Of a stretch of 64,000 nt of DNA, positions 8,792-17,935 are shown in pieces. The translations under genes and the position numbers were made by a program. Origin of the DNA: Novosphingobium sp. NDB2Meth1 (GTDB lineage Bacteria > Pseudomonadota > Alphaproteobacteria > Sphingomonadales > Sphingomonadaceae); NCBI RefSeq assembly GCF_900117425.1, contig NZ_FPEH01000014.1:310001-374000 (forward strand), written 5' to 3'. Below the pieces are notes generated by a model. It was not told the origin of the DNA, searched no databases, and was given only the letters and a program-made list of their open reading frames with translations. Each line of letters starts with the position of its first letter. Positions within the stretch are counted from its first letter, which is position 1.

Positions 8792-8970
8792 AATAAATAA
8801 CAGACGCGTCTGTTATTTATTATCCGCTGTCCTACAGCAACCGACCTGCGCTATGTTCATTAAATGTTCTCATCAACCCACGCAAATCTGCCGCTTCTGA
8901 TCCTGCTGCATGTCGCGTGGCTGGGGCTGACAGTTTTTGCTCTGGACTGTGTCAACCGTGTCAACCTTGC
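8792..8970 (+). repeat. Palindrome-anchored ~180 bp repeat, copy 1
   Basis: It begins with a perfect 30-bp palindrome (8792-8821, core AACAGACGCGTCTGTT) and ends with GCTCTGGACTGTGTCAAC plus a second GTCAAC. A diverged, inverted copy is at 43286-43472. The two share the palindrome, the following CGCTGTCCTACA, an aligned ATGTTC, an ACGCAA(A/T)T..GCCG block, and the tail. It lies upstream of GH35 and downstream of DUF1489. It could be a non-coding dispersed element or could carry a TetR-type operator. Confidence 0.8.
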
Positions 8971-9008
8971 CCCGCATCCCCGGGATGCGAATCCGTCTTC
9001 AACCGGGT

Positions 9009-9401
9009 TCAGGCCAGCCCCAGCTTGGCCAATTCCCCCGCCAGACTCGGCGGCAGCACTTCGGCGCTTTCGCCATCCGCGAGGTCGGCGGGCGCGTCGG
9101 CCTCTTCCAGATAGCGCCAGCCCTGATGCGCGCGCTTGGGCTTGGGGTGGACGTCGATCAGTTTCGTGGAAATCACGATGTTGGTCCGTCCACCTTCGGC
9201 TTCCTCGAAGCCAAGGATCTCGCTGCGCGCCACCAGCTGGTGCTTGAAGATCCAGTAGAGCGAGCCGCCGATCATCTCCTCGTGCCGCTTGGGCAGGTAA
9301 CGCGTGGTCAGCCGCGCCTTGTCGCCGCGTGTCCGGAACCAGCCGTGGAGGTCTTCGAACGATGTTGCCCCATAGGCGACCTTGGTCATGTGGAGTGGCA
9401 T
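9009..9401 (-). CDS. DUF1489-family protein
   Basis: The 130-residue protein is typical in length and sequence of DUF1489 (pattern HMTKVAYGATSFEDLHGW, YLPKRHEEMIGGSLYWIFKH, KRAHQGWRYL). Function is unknown. It is soluble with no signal peptide. It starts 7 bp after the mgtE stop on the same strand, so it is probably cotranscribed with the magnesium transporter. Confidence 0.85.
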   Translation of the reverse strand: MPLHMTKVAYGATSFEDLHGWFRTRGDKARLTTRYLPKRHEEMIGGSLYWIFKHQLVARSEILGFEEAEGGRTNIVISTKLIDVHPKPKRAHQGWRYLEEADAPADLADGESAEVLPPSLAGELAKLGLA

Positions 9402-9408
9402 GTGTCTG

Positions 9409-10854
9409 TCAGGCTAGCCCGCTCAGCACGGCGAGGCCGAGGAAGGAGAAGAAGCCCATCACGTCGGTCGCCATCGTCACGAATACGGCGGAGGAGACGG
9501 CTGGATCGACTTTCAGCCGGTCCAGCGTGACGGGCACCATGATTCCGGCCAGCCCCGCGACAAGGTTGTTGATCACCATCGCCGAGCCGATCACCGCGCC
9601 CAGCAGCGGGTTCTGGAACAGCACCCAGGTGCCCGTCCCGATCAGCGCGCCGAGTGAAATGCCGTTGGCGAGCGCGATGCGCAATTCGCGCAGGATCATG
9701 CGGATGGTGTTGGAACTGGTCAGCTGGTTGGTGGCGATGGCGCGGACCACCACCGCCAGCGTCTGCGTCCCCGCATTGCCGCCCATGCCCGAGACGATCG
9801 GCATCAGCACGGCGAGCAACGCCAGCTTGGCAATCGCGCCCTGGAACATGCCGACCACCGACGAGGCGATGATCGCGGTGCCGAGATTGACCACCAGCCA
9901 CGACAGGCGGGTCCGCACGGTGAGGTGGATCGGCTCGTTGATGTCGCCGTCGCCCGCACCGGACAGGCGCAGGATGTCCTCGCTCGCTTCTTCCTGGATG
10001 ATGTGGACCACGTCGTCCACGGTGATCTGGCCGACCAGCCGCCCGCTTTCATCGACGACGGCGGCGGAAATCAGCGCGTATTTCTGGAAGCGCAGCGCGA
10101 CTTCTTCCTGGTCCATCGCCACCGGGATCAGCGTCTGGTCGCGCTTCATCACGTCGGTCAGCGCGATGGAGCGCGGGGTGCGCAGGATCCACGAGAGCGC
10201 GCAGGTGCCGATTGGCCGGTGCTTGGGATCGACGATGAAGACTTCCCAGAACTCGGTCGCGAGGTCCTGCTCCTCGCGCATGTAGTCGATGAGATCGCCG
10301 ACGGTCATGTGCTCGGGCACCGCGATCACGTCGCGGCTCATGATGCGGCCGGCGGAGTCCTCCGGATAGGCGAGCGCGCTTTCGATGGCGGCGCGGTCTT
10401 CCGGCTCCATCTCGGCGAGGACGGCCTGCTGGTCTTCCTCGTCGAGGTCCTGGATCAGCGCGACGGCGTCGTCGGTCTCCATCTCGCCGGCAAGCTCGGC
10501 GACTTCATCGGGATCGAGCTCCTCGACGAGGTCGTCGCGGACGTAATCGTTGAGCTCGGCGATGACTTCGGAGCCGAGCAGGTCGTTGATGGCGCGGGCG
10601 AGGGGGGCGCGGTAGTCGGGCCCGATCAGCTCGAACAGGTCGGCGACGTCGGCGGGGTGGAGCGGTTCGACGAGGTTGTAGACGGTCTCCTGATCGTCTT
10701 CATCGAGCGCCTCGGTCACCCGGCGGATGAACGAGGGGCGCAGCGTGTTGTCCTCGTCGTCGAGGCTGTCGGCGTTGCGCGCGGGTTCCTGCTCCGTGAT
10801 CACGGAGACGGCATCCGTCAGGACGGAGTCGTGCAGGTCTTCATCGCGCGCCAT
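9409..10854 (-). CDS. mgtE: Magnesium transporter MgtE
   Basis: The 481-residue protein has an acidic N-terminal MgtE_N helical superhelix (EPLHPADVADLFELI, ARAINDLLGSEVIAEL), two CBS domains around residues 140-260, and a C-terminal membrane domain of five segments (TRLSWLVVNLGTAIIASSVV onward, PIVSGMGGNAGTQTL). MgtE is a Mg2+-gated Mg2+ channel; the cytosolic domains sense Mg2+. The ATG giving MARDEDLHDS was chosen over an upstream start that adds 12 unlikely residues. Confidence 0.93.
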   Translation of the reverse strand: MARDEDLHDSVLTDAVSVITEQEPARNADSLDDEDNTLRPSFIRRVTEALDEDDQETVYNLVEPLHPADVADLFELIGPDYRAPLARAINDLLGSEVIAELNDYVRDDLVEELDPDEVAELAGEMETDDAVALIQDLDEEDQQAVLAEMEPEDRAAIESALAYPEDSAGRIMSRDVIAVPEHMTVGDLIDYMREEQDLATEFWEVFIVDPKHRPIGTCALSWILRTPRSIALTDVMKRDQTLIPVAMDQEEVALRFQKYALISAAVVDESGRLVGQITVDDVVHIIQEEASEDILRLSGAGDGDINEPIHLTVRTRLSWLVVNLGTAIIASSVVGMFQGAIAKLALLAVLMPIVSGMGGNAGTQTLAVVVRAIATNQLTSSNTIRMILRELRIALANGISLGALIGTGTWVLFQNPLLGAVIGSAMVINNLVAGLAGIMVPVTLDRLKVDPAVSSAVFVTMATDVMGFFSFLGLAVLSGLA

Positions 10855-10959
10855 GGCGTGAGGCGATACGCATGGGCCGCGCAAAAGCAACCTCTAGAGG
10901 TATACATTAGCGGGCAAGAGCTTATATGCGGGGCCGATCAATCAGAGGATTTGCAGACG

Positions 10960-11415
10960 ATGTCGGATGAAAAACTGGTTCTCACGCTCGATGGCGGCGA
11001 TGTGGTGATCAAGCTGCGGCCCGATCTGGCGCCCGGCCATGTCGAGCGCATCAAGGAACTGGTCGGCGAAGGCTTCTACGACGGTATCAAGTTCCACCGC
11101 GTGATCCCCGGCTTCATGGCGCAGGGCGGCTGCCCGCAGGGCACCGGCATGGGCGGCTCGTCGAAGCCCGACCTCAAGGCCGAATTCAATGCCGAGCCGC
11201 ACGTGCGCGGCGTCTGCTCGATGGCCCGCACCAGCTATCCGCACTCCGCCAACAGCCAGTTCTTCATCTGCTTCGACGATGCGCGCTTCCTCGACAAGCA
11301 GTACACCGTGTGGGGCGTGGTCGAGAGCGGCATGGAACATGTCGACGCGCTGCCGAAGGGCGAGCCGCCGGCAAAGCCGGGCGTGATCCACAAGGCGGCG
11401 ATTGTCGCGGCCTGA
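10960..11415 (+). CDS. Cyclophilin-type peptidyl-prolyl isomerase
   Basis: The cytoplasmic cyclophilin has about 150 residues. The catalytic region is visible: FHRVIPGFMAQGG (Arg/Phe/Gln of the active site), SMARTSYPHSANSQFFICF, and FLDKQYTVWGVV. It lacks a signal peptide, as PpiB does. An AGAGGA ribosome site stands about 10 bases before the ATG; the open frame upstream is a shadow of mgtE. It is divergent from mgtE with about 105 bp between, and a GNAT gene follows after 12 bp. Confidence 0.93.
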   Translation: MSDEKLVLTLDGGDVVIKLRPDLAPGHVERIKELVGEGFYDGIKFHRVIPGFMAQGGCPQGTGMGGSSKPDLKAEFNAEPHVRGVCSMARTSYPHSANSQFFICFDDARFLDKQYTVWGVVESGMEHVDALPKGEPPAKPGVIHKAAIVAA

Positions 11416-11427
11416 GGGCGTCCGCGC

Positions 11428-11874
11428 GTGGTGGACTTCGTGCTCAGGCCTCCCACCGGCGCGGACCGCGCCGCGTGGGACCGCCTGTGGCAAGGCTACC
11501 AGCGCTTCTACAAGGTCGAGATCCTCGCGGGCGTAAGCGATCTCACATGGGCGCGGTTGCATGATCCTGCCGAGCCGATGTGGGCTTGCCTCGCATGGCA
11601 GGGCGCGCGGGCGATCGGCATGGTTCACTGGATCTACCATCGCTCGACCTGGACCGACGGCCCCTACTGCTACCTGCAGGACCTCTATGTTGACGAGGAC
11701 GTGCGCGGCACCGGCGCCGGCCGCGCCCTGATCGCGCATGTCCGTACCGAAGCCGAGGCCGCCCGTGCCTCACGGCTCTACTGGCTGACCCACGAAACCA
11801 ACACCGACGCGATGAAGCTCTACGACAAGGTCGCGACGCGCTCCGGCTTCGTGCAGTACCGCGTGGTGCTGTAA
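11428..11874 (+). CDS. GNAT-family N-acetyltransferase
   Basis: The 148-residue acetyltransferase has the acetyl-CoA binding motif in DEDVRGTGAGRALIAHV (R/Q-x-x-G-x-G/A pattern) and a C-terminal YDKVATRSGFVQYRV. Two GTG codons in tandem could serve as start, and the first was taken. The substrate is unknown; small-molecule amines or amino-acid analogues are usual for this size. It is probably in one transcript with the cyclophilin gene. Confidence 0.87.
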   Translation: MVDFVLRPPTGADRAAWDRLWQGYQRFYKVEILAGVSDLTWARLHDPAEPMWACLAWQGARAIGMVHWIYHRSTWTDGPYCYLQDLYVDEDVRGTGAGRALIAHVRTEAEAARASRLYWLTHETNTDAMKLYDKVATRSGFVQYRVVL

Positions 11875-11881
11875 CGGGGGC

Positions 11882-12763
11882 CTAGAGCCCAGCCTTGATC
11901 ATCCAGTCGTGGAACAGCCGCACCGGCCGTGATTGCAGCGCGCGGGGGCGGCAGACGAACCAGTAGGAATAGGGGCTGTCGACTTCGATGTCGTAGAGCC
12001 GGGCCACGCGCGGATCATGGCTGCGCTTGTAATGGTCGTCGTGCATGATCGCGATGCCGAGGCCCTGTGCGGCGGCCTCGAGGATCAGCTGGCCGGAATC
12101 GAAGTGGTCGATCGCGGCGGGCTGCAAGGCTTCGAGATGGAGCGTGCGCTTCCACGCCTCGAAGCTCATCGGCAGGTCGTTGTGGACAAGGAAGGTCTGC
12201 TTGTTGAGCTTGGCAAGATCAGGCCGTGAGCCCAGTTCAGCCACGATCTCCGGCGTCGCGATGGCATAGACCCGGTTGTGATCGAGCCGCACCGAATGGA
12301 GCGAACCGTCCGGCCCTTCGGACAGGATGATCGCCGCGTCGATGCTGTCGCCCAGCTTGGTTTCGGCGGCAGTCGAGCTGTCGATATCGATGTGCAGCTG
12401 CGGGTGGAGCTTGCGCAGCTCACCGAGACGCGGGAACAGGCGCTGGCTCCCGAACAGCGGCAGCACGCCGAGCCGCAGGCGCAGGACTTGCCCGGTATCG
12501 ATCAGGCGGTCGATCCGGTCGGCCATCTCGTCGATCAGCGGGGCAACGGCATCGTAGAGCTGCTGACCTTCCTCGGTCAGCTTGAGGAGCTGATGCTTGC
12601 GCTCGAACACCGGCTTGCCGATGAATTCTTCCAGCGCGCCCAGCCGGCGTGACAGCGCCGACGGGCTGAGGGCCAGTTCCGCCGCCGCCGTCTTGGCCGA
12701 GCCGGCGCGCACGACGCGGATGAACGCTTCCAGCGAGCGGAGCGGGGGCAGGCGGCGGATCAT
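11882..12763 (-). CDS. LysR-family transcriptional regulator (GcvA-like)
   Basis: The 293-residue LysR regulator has an N-terminal winged HTH at about 5-65 (RSLEAFIRVVRAGSAKTAAAEL, SPSALSRRLGALEEFIG) and a type 2 periplasmic-binding-like effector domain. The PPLRSLEAF opening resembles GcvA-type members. It ends 7 bp from the convergent GNAT gene and starts 6 bp after the corC stop on the same strand. The target is not apparent from the neighbours. Confidence 0.9.
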   Translation of the reverse strand: MIRRLPPLRSLEAFIRVVRAGSAKTAAAELALSPSALSRRLGALEEFIGKPVFERKHQLLKLTEEGQQLYDAVAPLIDEMADRIDRLIDTGQVLRLRLGVLPLFGSQRLFPRLGELRKLHPQLHIDIDSSTAAETKLGDSIDAAIILSEGPDGSLHSVRLDHNRVYAIATPEIVAELGSRPDLAKLNKQTFLVHNDLPMSFEAWKRTLHLEALQPAAIDHFDSGQLILEAAAQGLGIAIMHDDHYKRSHDPRVARLYDIEVDSPYSYWFVCRPRALQSRPVRLFHDWMIKAGL

Positions 12764-12769
12764 TGAAAC

Positions 12770-13708
<939 letters not shown>

Positions 13709-13728
13709 TGCCCAACACTCCTTGGTGG

Positions 13729-14229
13729 CTAATTGGCCGCATATGGGTCCGCAAGGCCCATCAGCGCAAGCGCCTTTGTCTCCAAAGCCTCCATTTCCGC
13801 CGCGTCATCCTCGCCGGTTTCGTGGTCGTAGCCGGCGAGGTGGAGCAGGCCGTGGACGATGAGGTGCGCGGCATGCGCCTCGACCGCGATGCCTTTCTCC
13901 GCCGCTTCGCGCATGCAGACACCGTGCGCGAGGATGAGATCGCCGAGCATGCCCGGGGCATTGGGTGCGGCGGCGGCGGCCAGCACTTCCTCGCGGCTGA
14001 GCATCGGGAACGAGAGCACGTTGGTCGGCTTGTCCTTTGCGCGCCATTGCTTGTTGAGTGCGTGGACTTCCTCGTCGTCAGCCATGACGAGGCTGACGAG
14101 CAGGTGTTCATGCGCCAGTTCCGGCGCGACAGCTCCGGCTGCCTCCGCCGCGCGGGCGGCGAGGTCCTCCCAGTCGGTGGAAGCGGGCCAGACGGGATCG
14201 ATATCGAGCTCGAGCGTGGGGGCGGTCAC
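13729..14229 (-). CDS. ybeY: Endoribonuclease YbeY
   Basis: The 166-residue single-strand endoribonuclease acts in 16S rRNA 3'-end maturation and ribosome quality control. The zinc motif is VHGLLHLAGYDHE (H-x3-H-x5-H), preceded by the strand motif TNVLSFPML. It sits between phoH and corC as in most proteobacteria. The roughly 100-bp gap to phoH holds inverted dispersed repeats, which is unusual because these genes are normally tightly packed. Confidence 0.95.
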   Translation of the reverse strand: MTAPTLELDIDPVWPASTDWEDLAARAAEAAGAVAPELAHEHLLVSLVMADDEEVHALNKQWRAKDKPTNVLSFPMLSREEVLAAAAAPNAPGMLGDLILAHGVCMREAAEKGIAVEAHAAHLIVHGLLHLAGYDHETGEDDAAEMEALETKALALMGLADPYAAN

Positions 14230-14243
14230 GAGGCAGTGCAGTG

Positions 14244-14322
14244 CTTCGACAGGCTCAGCACGAGCGGCTTCTTGTGGAATGGGTACAAATCAAACCTCGC
14301 TCATCCTGAGCTTGTCGAAGGA
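14244..14322 (+). repeat. Inverted pair of dispersed repeats (REPIN-like)
   Basis: CTTCGACAGGCTCAGCACGA on the left and CTCATCCTGAGCTTGTCGAA on the right are near-complementary, so the transcript can fold into a long imperfect hairpin. The right arm is the same element as at 5515-5539. It separates phoH from ybeY. Confidence 0.75.
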
Positions 14323-14337
14323 TGCCTGAACGCTCTC

Positions 14338-15411
14338 TCACCCGTCCTTGCCCTCGTAGGCCTCGACAATGCGCCCGACAATCGGATGGCGCACCACGTC
14401 CGCGACGTTGAAGCGCACCATCCCGATGCCCTCGACACCCTCCAGGCGCTTCACCGCGTCGTTCAGCCCGCTCGCCGCCGTGCCGCCGGGCAGGTCGGTC
14501 TGCTTGGGGTCGCCGCAGATCACCATGCGGCTGTTCTGGCCGAAGCGGGTGAGGAACATCTTCATCTGCATCGGCGTGGTATTCTGCGCCTCGTCGAGGA
14601 TGACGAAAGCATCCGCCAGCGTGCGCCCGCGCATGAAGGCGATAGGTGCGATCTCGATTTCGCCCGAAGCGAGCCGCCGCTCGACCTGTTCGGGCGGCAT
14701 GCAATCGTAGAGCGCATCGTAGATCGGGCGGAGATAGGGATCGACCTTCTCCTTCATGTCACCGGGCAGGAAGCCCAGCCGCTCGCCCGCTTCGACCGCG
14801 GGGCGTGAGAGGATCAGGCGCTGGACGCTGCCGCTGATGAGCTGCGCCACCGCCTGCGCGACCGCCAGATAGGTCTTGCCGGTGCCCGCTGGCCCCAGCG
14901 CGAAGATCAGATCATCGCGGACCAGCGCGCGCATGTATTCGATCTGCGTCGCCGAGCGCGGGACAATCGTCTTCTTGCGGGTGCGGATCATGATCGGCGG
15001 CGCGCCATCGGGCGCGCCGGTGATGATCCCCTCGAGCGTCGGCTCGTTCGACATCATGATCAGCGATTCGACAGCGCCCGAGTCGACCTCATGCCCAGCG
15101 AGCAGCCGTTGGTGCATGCCTTTCAGCACATCGCGCGCGCGGGCGACAGCATCGTCCGGCCCTTCGATCACCGCCTTGTTGCCGCGCGCCGAGATATAGA
15201 CGCCCAGCCGGTTCTCGATCTGCACCAGATTCTGATCGAACTGGCCGAACAGCGCGCCGAGCACGGTCTGTTCCTCGAACGCGATCTCGATCCTTGCCCT
15301 TCGTTGCTGGTCGCTGCGCGCGGCCTCGCCCTTTTGCGGATCGTTGCGGAAGGCGCCCTGCCAATCGCTGCGGGGACCTTCATCGTGCGAGCGGGAAAAC
15401 TTGCGGGCCAT
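14338..15411 (-). CDS. phoH: PhoH-family ATPase (YbeZ)
   Basis: The 357-residue protein has an N-terminal KH-like/PhoH_N region, then a P-loop NTPase with Walker A GPAGTGKTYLA and Walker B FVILDEAQNTTPMQMKMFL, followed by GDPKQTDLPGG. PhoH/YbeZ interacts with YbeY in RNA processing. It begins the phoH-ybeY-corC transcript. miaB usually precedes it directly; here a small exported-protein gene lies between on the other strand. Confidence 0.94.
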   Translation of the reverse strand: MARKFSRSHDEGPRSDWQGAFRNDPQKGEAARSDQQRRARIEIAFEEQTVLGALFGQFDQNLVQIENRLGVYISARGNKAVIEGPDDAVARARDVLKGMHQRLLAGHEVDSGAVESLIMMSNEPTLEGIITGAPDGAPPIMIRTRKKTIVPRSATQIEYMRALVRDDLIFALGPAGTGKTYLAVAQAVAQLISGSVQRLILSRPAVEAGERLGFLPGDMKEKVDPYLRPIYDALYDCMPPEQVERRLASGEIEIAPIAFMRGRTLADAFVILDEAQNTTPMQMKMFLTRFGQNSRMVICGDPKQTDLPGGTAASGLNDAVKRLEGVEGIGMVRFNVADVVRHPIVGRIVEAYEGKDG

Positions 15412-15645
15412 GCGCTCCTTTCAGGATAGCTGTGCCCAGATTAGGCACCGATGCGACAGGCGCAAGACAGGTGGGGCCGAAATCGGATGATTTGCACTGT
15501 CCTGTGTCCGCAGGGGCTGATCTTGCGACACTTTGCGACCAAGATAACGGCTCGCTTAAGCAGCTGTTCCCGGCCTGTTAAGCTGATCAGGGGCAATGTG
15601 CATCGGTGGTCGCAAGCCATGCGAACCCGCTTGAAGGAGAATCCG

Positions 15646-15900
15646 ATGCGCAAGTTTCTGCTGGCAGCCGCGTTCCTCGCGCTGACCCCTGCCATTGCCC
15701 CCGCTGCCGCCTCGGCTCACGCCGGTCCGGATGCGCGAGTCCATGCCATCCACCGCGAAGTGGTGCAGGACCGCCGCGAAGTGCGCGAGGAGCGCCGCGA
15801 GCTTCGCCATGCCCGCCGCGAGCTGCACCGCGATCATCGACAGCTTCACCGGGCCCGGGTTGCCCGTGCCCGAGCCTGGCATCGCCACCACCACGGCTGA
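15646..15900 (+). CDS. Small exported, Arg/His/Glu-rich helical protein
   Basis: The 84-residue protein has a clear signal peptide (MRKFLLAAAFLALTPAIAPA..SAHA). The mature part is a charged repeat built on the pattern DRREVREERRELRHARRELH, which should form one long amphipathic helix, and it ends in His-rich RHHHG. An AAGGAG site 6 bases upstream decides the start over an upstream ATG. Similar proteins occur in sphingomonads next to RcnB-like genes; a metal-binding or envelope-stress role is only a guess. It lies between divergent phoH and convergent miaB. Confidence 0.75.
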   Translation: MRKFLLAAAFLALTPAIAPAAASAHAGPDARVHAIHREVVQDRREVREERRELRHARRELHRDHRQLHRARVARARAWHRHHHG

Positions 15901-15922
15901 TCCTTGAGGTCCGTGCCGCCGT

Positions 15923-17263
15923 TCAGGCGGCGGCGCGCGCCACGAGCCGTCCACCCATCGAATTGGGTCCGGCTTCGACCAGATCGACCTCGACGAGGTC
16001 GCCCAGCGCGGCATCGCCGGTGAAGTGAACCGATTGCAGCCAGGGCGATTTGCCGAGCCACTGCCCGGCATGACGGCCCTTGCGCTCGACCAGCACTTCG
16101 CAGCGCGTGCCGACGCTGGCCTTGTTGAACGCGAGGCTGTCACGTTGGAGTGCCGCAATCAGGCGCTGCAGGCGGTCGTCCATCACCTCGGAGGCGATCT
16201 GGCCGCCCATCGTGGCGGCGGGCGTGCCGGGCCGGGCGGAGAACTTGAAGCTGAAGGCCTGCGCGTAGCGGGCCTCGGCGACGATCTGCAGCGTTTCCCC
16301 GAACTCGGCCTCGGTCTCGCCGGGGAAGCCGACGATGAAATCGCCCGAGAGCGCGATATCAGGCCGGGCGGCGCGGACGCGCTCCAGAATGCGCAGGTAG
16401 CCCGCGGCGGTGTGGCTGCGGTTCATGGCTTTCAGCACGCGGTCGCTGCCCGATTGCACCGGCAGGTGGAGAAACGGCATGAGCTTGGGATTGAGCCCAT
16501 GCGCCTCGATCAGCGCGTCGTCCATGTCCATCGGGTGGCTGGTCGTGTAGCGGATGCGGGCGAGTTCATCGATCTTTGCGAGTTCCTCGGCGAGGCCCGC
16601 GAGGCCAACCTTGCGGCCCTTGTCGTCTTCACCCGACCACGCATTCACATTCTGACCCAGCAGCGTGATCTCTCGCGCGCCGCCTTCGACGAGGGCGCGC
16701 GCTTCGCTGACGAGATCGGCCCAGGGGCGCGAAAGCTCGGCGCCGCGGGTATAGGGGACGACGCAATAGGTGCAGAATTTGTCGCAGCCTTCCTGCACGG
16801 TGAGGAAGGCGGACGCGCCCACCTTGCGGCGCTTGGGCAGCGCGGCAAACTTGGCTTCCGCCGGCATGTCCGTCTCGGTCGCGCGGCCACCGGCGGCGGC
16901 CTGCGCGACCATCGCGGGCAGGTGGTGATAGGCCTGCGGGCCGACGACGACGCGCACCGAGGGCGCGCGGGCCATGATTTCCTCGCCCTCCGCCTGTGCC
17001 ACGCACCCGGCGACCGCGATCAGCGGCACGGCGCCCGCCTCGCGGCCATCCTTCACGATGCGGCCGATATCGGAATAGACCTTTTCGGTCGCCTTCTCGC
17101 GGATGTGGCAGGTGTTGAGGACGACGAGATCGGCCGCAGAGCCTTCGTCCGCTGCGCGCATGCCTTCGGCGGTGAGCAGCTCGGCCATGCGCTCGCCGTC
17201 ATAGACGTTCATCTGGCAGCCGAAACTCTTGACGTGGAAGGTGCGGGGCGGGGTCGCGGTCAT
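15923..17263 (-). CDS. miaB: tRNA-2-methylthio-N6-dimethylallyladenosine synthase MiaB
   Basis: The 446-residue radical SAM methylthiotransferase modifies A37 of tRNAs reading UNN codons. The N-terminal UPF0004 domain carries the auxiliary cluster cysteines (FGCQMNVYD, VLNTCHIREKA, VAGCVAQAEG). The radical SAM motif is CDKFCTYCVVPYTRG, and a C-terminal TRAM domain ends near SMGGRLVARAAA. It is part of the conserved alphaproteobacterial tsaB-rimI-fur-plsC-miaB-phoH neighbourhood, here stretched by inserted genes. Confidence 0.96.
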   Translation of the reverse strand: MTATPPRTFHVKSFGCQMNVYDGERMAELLTAEGMRAADEGSAADLVVLNTCHIREKATEKVYSDIGRIVKDGREAGAVPLIAVAGCVAQAEGEEIMARAPSVRVVVGPQAYHHLPAMVAQAAAGGRATETDMPAEAKFAALPKRRKVGASAFLTVQEGCDKFCTYCVVPYTRGAELSRPWADLVSEARALVEGGAREITLLGQNVNAWSGEDDKGRKVGLAGLAEELAKIDELARIRYTTSHPMDMDDALIEAHGLNPKLMPFLHLPVQSGSDRVLKAMNRSHTAAGYLRILERVRAARPDIALSGDFIVGFPGETEAEFGETLQIVAEARYAQAFSFKFSARPGTPAATMGGQIASEVMDDRLQRLIAALQRDSLAFNKASVGTRCEVLVERKGRHAGQWLGKSPWLQSVHFTGDAALGDLVEVDLVEAGPNSMGGRLVARAAA

Positions 17264-17303
17264 CGTGGGCGCTTACGCCAATTTGCCCAAGGATAGAAGG
17301 GGG

Positions 17304-17897
17304 TCAGGCGGCCACGACGGCGCGGACCAAACGGTCGATCCTAGTGGTGAGCACATCGGCATCGGCCGCGCGATTGGCGATGCCGTTCGCGGCGGAAAAC
17401 AGCAGCTGTGCGGTCTCCGCAGCCCATGCGCGTTCTTGTCCAGCTCGGACCAAAGCTTCGGTCAGGCCGGTCAGGATCGCCTCATCAAGCGCGGCGAAGC
17501 GGCGGGTGACGTGGGCGGCCTTGGCCTGAAACAGCTCGCCGGCGAAGGCGGAGCGCTGGACCCGCTCCTGCACGATACGGTGCTTGGCGGTGAGCGCGGC
17601 GGCGAGCGGCGCGGGGAAGGGCGCGTCTGCCGCGAGCGCGGTATGGACCGCGCTTTCCAGCGCATCCGCGATGCGTTCCGCGACCGCGACGAACACCGCC
17701 TCCTTGTCGCGGAAATAGCCGTAGAGCGTTACTTTGGACATGCCCGCCGCCTCGGCGATGGCTTCGATCGAGGTGGCCCGGAAACCCTGGGCTACGAACA
17801 GCGTTTCGGCGGCATCGAGCAGCCGTTCCCGGCGCGCGGCGCGGACCGGGGTGAGGGTGTCTTGCGCATTTGAACGAATAGGCATAGAAACGTTCAT
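17304..17897 (-). CDS. TetR-family transcriptional regulator
   Basis: The 197-residue protein has an N-terminal TetR HTH (RRERLLDAAETLFVAQGFRA, IAEAAGMSKVTLYGYFRDKE) and a C-terminal ligand domain similar to TetR_C of AefR-like members. The ATG giving MNVSMPIRS was taken; an internal ATG 12 bases on is possible. It diverges from the MRJP-like gene with only 38 bp between, so it most likely controls that gene and itself. Confidence 0.9.
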   Translation of the reverse strand: MNVSMPIRSNAQDTLTPVRAARRERLLDAAETLFVAQGFRATSIEAIAEAAGMSKVTLYGYFRDKEAVFVAVAERIADALESAVHTALAADAPFPAPLAAALTAKHRIVQERVQRSAFAGELFQAKAAHVTRRFAALDEAILTGLTEALVRAGQERAWAAETAQLLFSAANGIANRAADADVLTTRIDRLVRAVVAA

Positions 17898-17900
17898 ATC

Positions 17901-17913
17901 GTAAGAATCATAC
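17901..17913. promoter_or_regulatory. Candidate TetR operator (imperfect palindrome)
   Basis: GTAAGAATCATAC has 10 of 13 symmetric positions. It lies in the 38-bp gap between the divergent TetR and MRJP-like genes, where a shared operator would be expected. The call rests on position and symmetry only. Confidence 0.35.
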
Positions 17914-17935
17914 TCCTGCAAACGGGATTGCTGCC

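Noticed and set aside
8864..9247. A possible small gene beginning MFSSTHANLP inside repeat copy 1
   Set aside because: The second repeat copy does not keep the same frame or length, and the downstream part is antisense to DUF1489; treated as a repeat.
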